Positions 6,734 to 12,109 of a stretch of 12,109 bases of DNA are shown piece by piece. A program made the translations under genes and the position numbers. This stretch comes from CAXXOK01 sp035353235 (GTDB lineage Bacteria; Bacillota; Clostridia; Christensenellales; Aristaeellaceae), in NCBI GenBank assembly GCA_035353235.1, contig DAOPZG010000076.1, forward strand, positions 1-12,109, read 5' to 3'. Each line of letters starts with the position of its first letter. Positions within the stretch are counted from its first letter, which is position 1. The notes beneath the pieces are model-generated. The model did no database searches, was not told where the DNA came from, and worked only from the letters and a program-made list of their open reading frames with translations.

Positions 6734-6794
6734 CCCGAAGGTTTCCAAAGGGCGAGCGGAAAGCCCTTTGGTGTGTCCGCAGACACAGCCCTGC
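6734..6794 (-). repeat. Repeat A, right copy (inverted)
   Basis: Reverse complement of 6202-6262 with one mismatch. With the left copy it frames 593 bp as long inverted ends. No target-site duplication is evident in the flanking bases (GCGTGG on the left, TCTCGC on the right). The near identity, compared with about 80% for the B cores, suggests recent duplication or gene conversion of A. Confidence 0.85.
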
Positions 6795-6827
6795 TCTCGC
6801 ACGTAGATCGACGTATAAAGCAGATTC

Positions 6828-6849
6828 CAAAGGGTTGCGAAACCCTTTG
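6828..6849 (+). other. GNRA-capped hairpin beside the repeat island
   Basis: CAAAGGGTT pairs perfectly with AACCCTTTG around GCGA. It resembles the CCAAAGGG...CCCTTTGG hairpin of repeat A but has its own loop. No T-run follows, so it is not a good terminator; it may be a decayed relative of the repeat. Confidence 0.5.
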
Positions 6850-6875
6850 ACCATCACATTTTGATGGAGAATTGT

Positions 6876-6904
6876 TTGACAAGAAAAATCAATCATGATA
6901 TGCT
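6876..6904 (+). promoter_or_regulatory. Promoter of the asd-dapA-dapB operon (extended -10)
   Basis: TTGACA (6876-6881), a 17-bp spacer and TATGCT (6899-6904), with the extended -10 dinucleotide TG at 6896-6897. Start is expected near 6911, giving a leader of about 70 nt before asd. Confidence 0.8.
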
Positions 6905-6918
6905 CTTTGAGAATTCGT

Positions 6919-6959
6919 GGACGGTATCGTATTCCCTCCCGTCGGCAGGGTCGCCGTCC
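6919..6959 (+). promoter_or_regulatory. Leader hairpin upstream of asd
   Basis: GGACGG (6919-6924) pairs with CCGTCC (6954-6959), and inside it CCCT (6934-6937) can pair with AGGG (6947-6950). The leader is far too short for a lysine riboswitch and lacks its motifs. It may modulate asd expression or be incidental. Confidence 0.35.
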
Positions 6960-6980
6960 GAGTAAAGTGAGGTTTTCGGT

Positions 6981-8075
6981 ATGCAACGGTATCGCGTCGG
7001 CATCATCGGGGCAACGGGGATGGTCGGCCAGCGGTTTGTGCTGCTGCTTCACAACCATCCGTGGTTTCAGGTAACCTGTCTGGCGGCAAGCAGCCGCAGC
7101 GCCGGGTTAACATACCGCGAGGCTGTGGCCAAACGTTGGGCATTCCCCGAAACACCGATCCCCGATACCATTGCGGAGATGACCGTGCTGGATGCTTCGG
7201 ATGTGGACAAGGTGGCGGAGCAGGTTGATTTTGTTTTCTGCGCTGTCGATATGAAAAAAGACGAAACGCTTGCGCTGGAGGAGCGTTACGCCAAAGCCGA
7301 AACCCCGGTGGTAAGCAACAACAGCGCATCCCGGATGCTGCCGGATGTGCCGATGATGATTCCGGAAATCAACGGCGCGCACGCGGCGGTGATTGAGGCG
7401 CAACGCGCACGGTTGGGCACGAAACGCGGATTTATCGCGGTGAAACCCAATTGCAGCATCCAGAGCTACGTACCCGCATTATGGCCGCTGCTGGAGTTTG
7501 AACCGCAAAAGGTGATTGCCTGCACCTATCAGGCGATCAGCGGCGCCGGAAAAACCTTCGCTTCCTGGCCGGAGATGGTGGACAATGTGATTCCCTATAT
7601 TCCGGGGGAAGATGAGAAAAGCGAACGCGAACCGATGAAGATTTTCGGGCATGTGGAAAACGGAAAAATCATCTCCGCCAATGCCCCGGCCATCAGCGCC
7701 CAGTGCCTGCGCGTAGCCTGCACGGACGGGCACATGGCGGCGGTCAGCGTTAAATTCGGGAAAAAGCCGACGATGGAACAGATTTTGGAACGCTGGGTGA
7801 ATTGCCGCCCCGCAACCGAAGGACTGGGCCTGCCCAGCAGCCCTGAGAAATTTTTGTACTACTTTGACGATCCCAGCCGCCCCCAGACCCGGCTGGACCG
7901 TGATTTTGAACACGGCATGGGGATTACGCTCGGCCGTCTGCGCGAAGACGCGGTGTTTGATTACAAATTTGTCTGCCTGAGCCATAACACCCTGCGCGGC
8001 GCTGCGGGCGGCGGGGTGCTGAGCGCGGAGTACCTTTGCAGGCTCGGCTATATCCAGCATAAGCAAATGGTCTGA
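6981..8075 (+). CDS. asd: Aspartate-semialdehyde dehydrogenase (archaeal/fungal-like class)
   Basis: The enzyme reduces aspartyl phosphate to aspartate semialdehyde with NADPH, the branch step to lysine/DAP, threonine and methionine. The protein has 364 residues. The Rossmann loop GATGMVG (10-16) is at the N-terminus. The active-site Cys158 lies in KPNCSIQ and the catalytic His251 in CTDGHMA. The C-terminus ends with HNTLRGAAGG and a short tail. Length and the NCSIQ context fit the class typified by archaeal enzymes, also found in Clostridia and Bacteroidetes, rather than the E. coli class. The ATG follows AAGTGAGG (6965-6972) by 8 nt. It is the first gene of the operon and dapA starts 18 nt after its stop. 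The subclass is judged from motifs only. Confidence 0.95.
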   Translation: MQRYRVGIIGATGMVGQRFVLLLHNHPWFQVTCLAASSRSAGLTYREAVAKRWAFPETPIPDTIAEMTVLDASDVDKVAEQVDFVFCAVDMKKDETLALEERYAKAETPVVSNNSASRMLPDVPMMIPEINGAHAAVIEAQRARLGTKRGFIAVKPNCSIQSYVPALWPLLEFEPQKVIACTYQAISGAGKTFASWPEMVDNVIPYIPGEDEKSEREPMKIFGHVENGKIISANAPAISAQCLRVACTDGHMAAVSVKFGKKPTMEQILERWVNCRPATEGLGLPSSPEKFLYYFDDPSRPQTRLDRDFEHGMGITLGRLREDAVFDYKFVCLSHNTLRGAAGGGVLSAEYLCRLGYIQHKQMV

Positions 8076-8093
8076 TGAAAGGGGGCGGGCGGA

Positions 8094-8981
8094 ATGCCTG
8101 CTTTGTTTCAGGGCAGCGCGGTGGCGCTTGTAACGCCCTTTGTAAACGGCAAAGTGGATACTGCCGCTATTGAGCGGCTGGTGGAACGACAGCTTACGGC
8201 GGGAACGGCGGCGATTGTCGCGTGCGGCACCACGGGCGAACCAACCACGATGAACGCCGAGGAACGGGAACTGGTCGTCCGCACGGTGCTGAAGGCCGTG
8301 AACGGCAGGGTGCCTGTGGTTGCGGGCACTGGCACCAACTGCACGCAGAACGTGATTGATACCGCCAAGCGGTACGAGGGCATCGGCTGCGCGGCTCAGC
8401 TGGTGGTAACACCCTATTATAACAAAACCTCTCCGGAGGGGTTGTATCGGCACTTTATGGCAATCGCCGAAAACACAAGCCTGCCGATCGTGATTTATAA
8501 CGTGCCTTCCCGCACGGCAATGGATATCGGCCCGGAAACGCTGGACCGGCTGGCGGACACGGGCCGGTTCATCGCCCTTAAGGAAAGCAGTTATAATGTG
8601 CCCTTTGTCATGGAGAAAATCCGCGTGCTCAGGGGCCGCATGAGCGTATACAGTGGCAATGACGATATGGTGGTGCCGATGATGGCGCTGGGCGCGCAGG
8701 GCGTGATCTCCGTGGTGGCGAACGTACTGCCGGAAGCGATGGCTCAAATGGCGAACGGGTACTTAAGCGGCAACCACGCCGCCGCGCTGGAAAGCCAGCT
8801 TTCGCTGATGCCGCTGATCCGCGCGCTGTTTGCGGAAGTAAACCCGATCCCCTGCAAGGCAGCTATGGAGATGATGGGGTTATGCAGCGGAGAGGTACGC
8901 CTGCCGCTGATCCCGATCGGCGAAGAAAACCGAAAGAAACTGCGGGAAGCGCTGGAAGATGCGGGCGTTTCACTGCGGTAA
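8094..8981 (+). CDS. dapA: 4-hydroxy-tetrahydrodipicolinate synthase
   Basis: It condenses pyruvate with aspartate semialdehyde, the first committed step of the DAP/lysine pathway. The 295-residue protein is a single TIM barrel of standard length. Visible residues are the CGTTGE motif with Thr46 and Thr47, Tyr135 in YNVPSRT, and the Schiff-base Lys163 in ALKESS, corresponding to E. coli Thr44/Thr45, Tyr133 and Lys161. The ATG is preceded by AAAGGGGG (8078-8085), 8 nt away. An ATG overlapping the asd stop at 8075 is out of frame. It lies directly behind asd, which makes its substrate, and ahead of dapB, which uses its product. Confidence 0.97.
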   Translation: MPALFQGSAVALVTPFVNGKVDTAAIERLVERQLTAGTAAIVACGTTGEPTTMNAEERELVVRTVLKAVNGRVPVVAGTGTNCTQNVIDTAKRYEGIGCAAQLVVTPYYNKTSPEGLYRHFMAIAENTSLPIVIYNVPSRTAMDIGPETLDRLADTGRFIALKESSYNVPFVMEKIRVLRGRMSVYSGNDDMVVPMMALGAQGVISVVANVLPEAMAQMANGYLSGNHAAALESQLSLMPLIRALFAEVNPIPCKAAMEMMGLCSGEVRLPLIPIGEENRKKLREALEDAGVSLR

Positions 8982-8988
8982 ACCCTTT

Positions 8989-9012
8989 GCAGCCGGGCGT
9001 TTGCCCGGCTGC
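8989..9012 (+). terminator. Strong hairpin after dapA, possible partial terminator or attenuator
   Basis: GCAGCCGGGC pairs perfectly with GCCCGGCTGC around GTTT, 7 nt after the dapA stop. The downstream bases (GCCTGTATTTGG) are poor in T, so full termination is doubtful. It may lower dapB output, protect the asd-dapA mRNA end, or take part in an alternative structure with 9134-9142. Confidence 0.55.
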
Positions 9013-9133
9013 GCCTGTATTTGGGTCGGCGGCGACCGGGGCGCGGGCAAGACTGGAGCTTCTCGCGGCTGTCCGCTTTGGCCCGGGTGATTCTGACAGA
9101 TGTGATAGTCGATTCAAAGAGATTGCGTTTTCC

Positions 9134-9153
9134 GCAGCCGGGAAACTGGCTGC
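9134..9153 (+). promoter_or_regulatory. Hairpin before the dapB ribosome site
   Basis: GCAGCC (9134-9139) pairs with GGCTGC (9148-9153) and ends 5 nt before the dapB Shine-Dalgarno at 9159-9165. Its first nine bases, GCAGCCGGG, repeat those of the hairpin at 8989. An upstream TGTGATAGT (9101-9109) could be a weak extended -10, but no good -35 is seen at the right distance. Confidence 0.4.
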
Positions 9154-9172
9154 AGGGTAAGGGGGTATTAGG

Positions 9173-9934
9173 ATGAAAATTCTGATCGGGGGCGCGCTTG
9201 GACATATGGGTCGCGAGCTTGCGGGCATCGCCGCGGAGGCGGGCGTAACGATTGTTTGCGGAATCGACGTTGCCTGGCAGGGACAGGCGACGGATTACCC
9301 AATGGTGAGCGACTACCGGGACATTCGTGCTGATGCGGACGTGCTGATTGATTTTTCGCGCGCGGACAGCCTGCCGCGCTTGCTGGAATATGCGGTGGAG
9401 GCGCGGATACCGCTGGTGCTGTGCGCGACGGGCTACACCGAGGTGGATCAGCAGGCGATCAACAAAGCTGCAATGCTTGTGCCTGTTCTGCAAAGCGCCA
9501 ATATGAGCCTCGGCATCGCGGTACTGCGGCAGCTGGCGGCGATGGCGGCGCGTGCGCTGGGCGACGGTTACGACGTGGAAATTATTGAGAAACATCACCG
9601 CCGCAAGTTGGACAGCCCCAGCGGTACGGCGCTGATGCTGTATGAAGCGGTGAAGCGGGAAAAGAACGGAAACATCGTCCCCGTTTATGGCCGATATGGG
9701 CGGGATGCCAAGCGAAACGCGGACGAGATTGGCCTGCATGCCGTACGTGGCGGCACCGTAACCGGAGAACACGAGGTAGGTTTCTACGGGAACGGCGAAG
9801 AGATTCTGCTGACCCATCGGGCCGAGAACCGCGCTCTTTTTGCAGAAGGGGCGCTGCGCGCGGCGCGTTTTTTGGCAGGCAAGCCCGCGGGCCGCTATGA
9901 AATGAAAGATGTAGTAACGGAGATACTGGCCTGA
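9173..9934 (+). CDS. dapB: 4-hydroxy-tetrahydrodipicolinate reductase
   Basis: It reduces the DapA product to tetrahydrodipicolinate with NAD(P)H. The protein has 253 residues, slightly shorter than E. coli DapB (273). The nucleotide-binding loop GGALGHMGREL (6-16) is at the N-terminus. The catalytic signature is EKHHRRKLDSPSGTAL (from residue 139), with His141 and Lys145 matching E. coli His159 and Lys163. GRYG follows. The C-terminal helix with FLAGKPAGRYEMKDV is typical. The ATG follows AAGGGGG (9159-9165) by 7 nt. The 191-bp distance from dapA is unusual for a tight pathway operon and includes two hairpins, so its expression may be tuned separately. No later lysine-pathway gene follows in the window. 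Confidence 0.96.
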   Translation: MKILIGGALGHMGRELAGIAAEAGVTIVCGIDVAWQGQATDYPMVSDYRDIRADADVLIDFSRADSLPRLLEYAVEARIPLVLCATGYTEVDQQAINKAAMLVPVLQSANMSLGIAVLRQLAAMAARALGDGYDVEIIEKHHRRKLDSPSGTALMLYEAVKREKNGNIVPVYGRYGRDAKRNADEIGLHAVRGGTVTGEHEVGFYGNGEEILLTHRAENRALFAEGALRAARFLAGKPAGRYEMKDVVTEILA

Positions 9935-10304
9935 ACGTCCATGGGGGATCAGAAGGGCGAACCGGCGAACGGCGCGGCGCTCAGGCCCCCGGAACGGAAC
10001 CTCCGATCCGTATGCCGAGGGAAAATCTGTACTAATGACCCTGACGGGCGCTTGATGATTCTGATCAGTACGCTGTAGACAAAACAGAACCTGTTTCTCC
10101 CGATGGAGACGATTTTTACCTTAACGCTTCTGTCTTGCGGCTGAGTTGCTCACGATTCCCTGTAAAGGCTTGGCGCGACCCGCTACGCCTTTACCGCTGC
10201 TCCTCACCATGAAACAGCAGCGTTCGCGATCAATGACGTATGAAGGATTTGAAATCGCATGGTTTCTTTCGGAATGGTCAGACTCTATCGGGAAATATGA
10301 AATC
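9935..10304. other. Gene-free stretch after dapB with several small hairpins
   Basis: No credible gene was found on either strand. The first part is GC-rich and can fold: GGATC (from 9946) against GATCC (from 10004). Further pairings are AAACAG/CTGTTT (10082-10096), TCTCC/GGAGA around CGAT (10096-10109) followed by CGATTTTT, GTAAAGGC/GCCTTTAC (10162-10169/10187-10194) and CGCTGCT/AGCAGCG (10195-10201/10216-10222). The TCTCC hairpin with its T-run might end the dapB transcript. The rest could be a decayed gene, a 3' UTR or an unrecognised RNA. Confidence 0.4.
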
Positions 10305-10347
10305 AAAAAATCTCCTCAGCCCGATTTTTGGCGAAGGAGATTTTTTT
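10305..10347. terminator. Bidirectional terminator between dapB and the XRE gene
   Basis: An A-run leads into TCTCCT (10311-10316), which pairs with AGGAGA (10335-10340) before seven T (10341-10347); inside, GCC and GGC can also pair. The U-tract exists on both strands, so it can end rightward transcripts from the dap operon and leftward ones from the XRE gene, whose stop is at 10394. Confidence 0.85.
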
Positions 10348-10393
10348 CATAATTTTTAAAAAGAAAAACAGGAGGTGGGAAACGGCTGATTGC

Positions 10394-10717
10394 TCAGTCG
10401 TCTTTTTCCCACTCCGTAAGATTGTCCTGAATCGTCGAGAGAATCTCCTTCAGCGCCGTACGCTGCTGGGTGTTAAGCCCTCGCGGCATCGGGCCGATCA
10501 CGCTGCTGTTTATGCTGCCGGACAGTAAATAGTCCAGGCTCACATCCAGCACGTTCGCGATAGAGACCAGCGTTTCCAGGCTGGCTTTGCGCGTTCCGCG
10601 CTCTACGTGGCCCACGAAAGAGGTGGACACGTTCACACGTTCCGCCAAAGCTTCCTGTGTCCATCCGCGCTGGGTGCGCTGTTTGCGAATCCTACGCCCA
10701 AGATCGATGTAATCCAT
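10394..10717 (-). CDS. XRE-family transcriptional regulator
   Basis: The protein has 107 residues. A Cro/C1-type helix-turn-helix spans roughly residues 5-60 (LGRRIRKQR, WTQEALAERVNVS, FVGHVERGTRKAS, LETLVSIANVLDV), with the usual DYLL ending at the domain edge. The C-terminal ~45 residues are helical and acidic at the end (EWEKDD), perhaps for dimerisation. The ATG at 10717 is chosen because TGAGG (10726-10730, reverse strand) lies 8 nt upstream; a longer form from a TTG at 10747 has no good ribosome site. It is monocistronic and divergent from the zinc-ribbon gene. Targets are unknown; autoregulation at the 10740-10820 interval is a reasonable guess. No phage or toxin partner is adjacent. 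Confidence 0.9.
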   Translation of the reverse strand: MDYIDLGRRIRKQRTQRGWTQEALAERVNVSTSFVGHVERGTRKASLETLVSIANVLDVSLDYLLSGSINSSVIGPMPRGLNTQQRTALKEILSTIQDNLTEWEKDD

Positions 10718-10781
10718 ACCATAAACCTCATTCACAGTCAGGTTCAAGGGGGGGGTTATGCCTGATTACAAAAATACACTT

Positions 10782-10811
10782 TACTATAACGGATATGGTT
10801 TTTTTTGAGAA
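10782..10811 (-). promoter_or_regulatory. Probable promoter of the XRE gene
   Basis: On the reverse strand TTCTCA (10806-10811) and TATAGT (10782-10787) are 18 bp apart. The -10 box matches 5/6 and the -35 box 4/6. The leader to the ATG at 10717 is about 55-60 nt. Confidence 0.5.
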
Positions 10812-10910
10812 GTACCTGAGAGGCGCGGATAATGCTTATTGTAGGATTCATCCAAAAGCTGGGGAAAGAAATCGGAAATGCCGCGTTTTAAAGATTTTTC
10901 TGGAAAGAGG

Positions 10911-10939
10911 TATACAAACGTCGTGGTTCATGCTATAAT
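10911..10939 (+). promoter_or_regulatory. Extended -10 promoter of the zinc-ribbon gene
   Basis: A perfect TATAAT (10934-10939) is preceded by the extended element TGC (10931-10933). TATACA (10911-10916) serves as a weak -35 at 17 bp. Start near 10946 leaves a 127-nt leader before the ATG at 11073. Confidence 0.78.
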
Positions 10940-10945
10940 ACGGAC

Positions 10946-11072
10946 GTTGACCCAGCCAAGGTATAAGGTTTAGGTGATCCTCCTTCGTTCATCTATGTCC
11001 GAATGAATGGAAACCCAATACCCGAAACACTGTGGTGCCTGGGACACAGATTAACATTTGGAGGGAACCATC
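10946..11072 (+). promoter_or_regulatory. Structured 5' leader of the zinc-ribbon gene, unknown class
   Basis: The leader can fold into a jointed stem: GGTAT/ATACC (10960-10964/11018-11022), a 2x2 internal loop, GGTTT/AAACC (10967-10971/11011-11015), and an inner TTCAT/ATGAA hairpin (10988-10992/11003-11007). A second hairpin CTGTG/CACAG (11030-11034/11045-11049) precedes the GGAGGG ribosome site (11060-11065). CCCAG (10951-10955) can pair with CTGGG (11039-11043), which sits in that hairpin's loop. The arrangement resembles a cis-regulatory RNA, but it matches no riboswitch class I recognise. Confidence 0.45.
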
Positions 11073-11366
11073 ATGTATCAAGACAAAACCCTGACCTGCC
11101 GCGATTGTGGCGCTGAATTCGTATTCTCCGCCAGCGAGCAGCAGTTCTTCGCCGACAAGGGCTTCCAGAATGAGCCCAGCCGCTGCCCCGCCTGCCGTTC
11201 TGCCCGCCGTGCCTCGCAGAACCCCAACCGTGGCGAGCGTCAGATGTACGAAGTAATCTGCGATGGCTGCGGTTGCACCACGCAGGTGCCGTTCCAGCCC
11301 CGTGGCGATCGTCCGGTGTACTGCCGCGATTGCTTCGAGCGGAATCGCCAGAACAACCAGTACTAA
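11073..11366 (+). CDS. Double zinc-ribbon protein (zinc-ribbon domain family)
   Basis: The protein has 97 residues with two evident four-cysteine zinc ribbons: C9/C12 with C38/C41 (CRDC...CPAC) and C63/C66 with C84/C87 (CDGC...CRDC). The first carries a conserved GAEFVF...EQQFFADKGFQNEP pattern that I recognise from small zinc-ribbon proteins common in Clostridia. The second has TTQVPF...RPVYCRDC. The tail is Asn/Gln/Arg-rich. The ATG at 11073 is used because GGAGGG (11060-11065) lies 7 nt before it; an in-frame TTG at 11058 overlaps that site. Soluble and probably cytoplasmic, perhaps binding nucleic acid, ribosome or RNA polymerase; the family has no settled function. The strong promoter, structured leader and own terminator suggest high or regulated expression as a single gene. 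Confidence 0.9.
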   Translation: MYQDKTLTCRDCGAEFVFSASEQQFFADKGFQNEPSRCPACRSARRASQNPNRGERQMYEVICDGCGCTTQVPFQPRGDRPVYCRDCFERNRQNNQY

Positions 11367-11392
11367 GAATGTACGCCGGTAACCGGCGAGCG

Positions 11393-11424
11393 AAACGCTT
11401 CCCCTTCGGGGGAGGCGTTTTTCG
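11393..11424 (+). terminator. Terminator of the zinc-ribbon gene
   Basis: AAACGCTTCCCC (11393-11404) pairs with GGGGAGGCGTTT (11409-11420), with one T-G pair, around a TTCG tetraloop, followed by TTCGTTT. A 7+1+7 palindrome CGCCGGT-A-ACCGGCG (11374-11388) lies between the stop codon and this stem. Confidence 0.92.
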
Positions 11425-11629
11425 TTTGCCTGTCTACCGGGAAACCGAAGGCCTCATCTGCTTTCGTAAGCTTGAGTAAAAATCGAAGGCAGGCTGGCAA
11501 AGGTCACTTCAGGCAGAACGCAGGCAACGGGAAGGAACACGGAAGATTTATAGAGGAGAATCGGATGATCGGAGAGTTAAGTCCGAGTGTTGCGCATCCC
11601 TTCTCCGGATGCCGGGAAGAATGGAAACG

Positions 11630-11665
11630 AAAACGGCACGCACAGGCAAAATGCCCCGCGTGCCG
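11630..11665 (-). terminator. Terminator of the right-edge minus-strand gene
   Basis: CGGCACGC (11634-11641) pairs with GCGTGCCG (11658-11665), and inside GGC pairs with GCC. Read leftward, the stem is followed by TTTTCGTTT. It lies 14 nt after the stop codon of the gene at 11680. The interval 11425-11629 shows no convincing gene. Confidence 0.8.
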
Positions 11666-11679
11666 CTTGATACACTTCT

Positions 11680-12109
11680 TTATTTCCCTGCCCTTTTCAG
11701 GGATTGACGAACCTGAGAGAAAACGTTCAGATAGTCGTCTTTATACCCGAGCGGATAGGTAATCTGGATGCAGTAGAGCACTTTATCAACGCATACGGCG
11801 TGGATACGGCCGCCTACCGCGGTACCGTCCTTCAGCGTGCCGGTAAAGTTGGCGTAAACACCTTTGCTGCCCAGCAGGAAGCGCGTGGCGGTATAGCTGG
11901 GTTTCCATTCTTTATAACCGCTTTCACTGAGGGTGTTCAAGCGCTGTTTAATCTCATTCTCCAGGTTGCTCTGGGTGTAATTGGAGCTTACGGGCGAAGC
12001 GTATACGTTTACGATGCCGGCCTGACCGTCTTTCACCTGCTCGGCGGGTTCGGTCAGCGTAAACACGCCATCCACACTCTCGTCCGAAACCCAACCGGCG
12101 GGTCCTTTA
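11680..12109 (-). CDS. Protein of unknown function, C-terminal part (runs off right edge)
   Basis: The reverse frame is open from the window edge to a TAA at 11680-11682, about 142 residues without the N-terminus. The visible part starts KGPAGWVSDESVDGVFTL, continues with an alternating beta-rich pattern (GIVNVYASPV, YTATRFLLG, VYANFTGTL, VGGRIHAVC, VLYCIQITYP), has a helix with NLENEIKQRLNTL, and ends with YLNVFSQVRQSLKRAGK. The layout (strand, helix, strands, final helix) recalls small alpha/beta domains often found on secreted or lipid-anchored proteins such as PsbP-like folds, but I do not recognise the family. There is no transmembrane segment in the visible part. A GTG at 12075 is not a convincing start because the frame stays open upstream. 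A terminator follows. Confidence 0.8.
   Translation of the reverse strand, partial: KGPAGWVSDESVDGVFTLTEPAEQVKDGQAGIVNVYASPVSSNYTQSNLENEIKQRLNTLSESGYKEWKPSYTATRFLLGSKGVYANFTGTLKDGTAVGGRIHAVCVDKVLYCIQITYPLGYKDDYLNVFSQVRQSLKRAGK

Noticed and set aside
6202..6794. Insertion sequence with transposase
   Set aside because: Long inverted ends are present, but no transposase frame or target-site duplication is seen, so it is listed only as a repeat island.
6911..6980. Lysine riboswitch before asd
   Set aside because: The leader is only about 70 nt and lacks the multi-helix core and conserved motifs of the lysine class.
7479..9817. Two long minus-strand open frames (7479-8747 and 8744-9817) antisense to asd, dapA and dapB
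   Set aside because: Both oppose well-identified genes and show no domain or promoter of their own.
9942..10080. Glycine- or lysine-type riboswitch, or a 46-codon gene after dapB
   Set aside because: A CTCAGG...GGAACGG stretch slightly resembles the end of a glycine aptamer, but the 5' half is missing. The small frame has no ribosome site and no recognisable sequence.
10121..10306. 61-codon minus-strand frame with a GAGGAG upstream
   Set aside because: The apparent ribosome site is the arm of the bidirectional terminator stem and the start is a TTG in its T-run; there is no family resemblance.
11565..11762. Small plus-strand frame starting after AGAGGAG, containing a CPAC motif
   Set aside because: It runs through the terminator stem at 11634-11665 and antisense into the end of the gene at 11680, and its residue content is not protein-like.

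Overview
The window looks like chromosomal DNA of a GC-rich member of the Firmicutes, probably class Clostridia and possibly a gut lineage such as Christensenellales. This is inferred from a T-box riboswitch, several promoters close to the SigA consensus (TTGACA-N17-TACAAT type), strong GGAGG Shine-Dalgarno sites, hairpin-plus-U-tract terminators and a Clostridia-type double zinc-ribbon protein. No tRNA, rRNA, CRISPR array, transposase or phage gene was seen.

Left edge (1-650): the N-terminal part of a secreted WG-repeat protein on the minus strand, with a near-consensus promoter whose -10 box lies in a 16-bp palindrome. It diverges from the next operon.

Asn-tRNA operon (615-6172): a consensus promoter, a T-box leader with an attenuator (specifier most likely AAC, Asn), then aspS-gatC, gatA and gatB. 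The main observation is that the first gene is a fusion. A full-length bacterial AspRS is followed in the same reading frame by a complete GatC at its C-terminus, and no separate gatC exists in the operon. Together the genes would charge tRNA-Asn with Asp and amidate it to Asn-tRNA-Asn, with expression induced by uncharged tRNA, probably tRNA-Asn.

Non-coding repeat island (6174-6860): about 690 bp without a credible gene. Two composite units lie in opposite orientation. Each has a 61-bp, nearly identical outer element (A) and an inner palindromic element (B). The two B cores are about 80% identical, but their 15-20 bp closing stems differ in sequence while both stay paired.

Lysine/DAP operon (6876-9934): an extended -10 promoter, a leader hairpin, asd, dapA and dapB. 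These cover aspartate semialdehyde to tetrahydrodipicolinate. The 191-bp dapA-dapB gap holds two hairpins with a repeated 9-mer that could allow alternative pairing. A 370-bp gene-free stretch follows, closed by a bidirectional terminator.

Right part (10394-12109): a small XRE-type repressor (minus strand); an extended -10 promoter with a 127-nt structured leader before a 97-aa double zinc-ribbon protein and its terminator; then the C-terminal part of an unrecognised protein (minus strand) that runs off the right edge.
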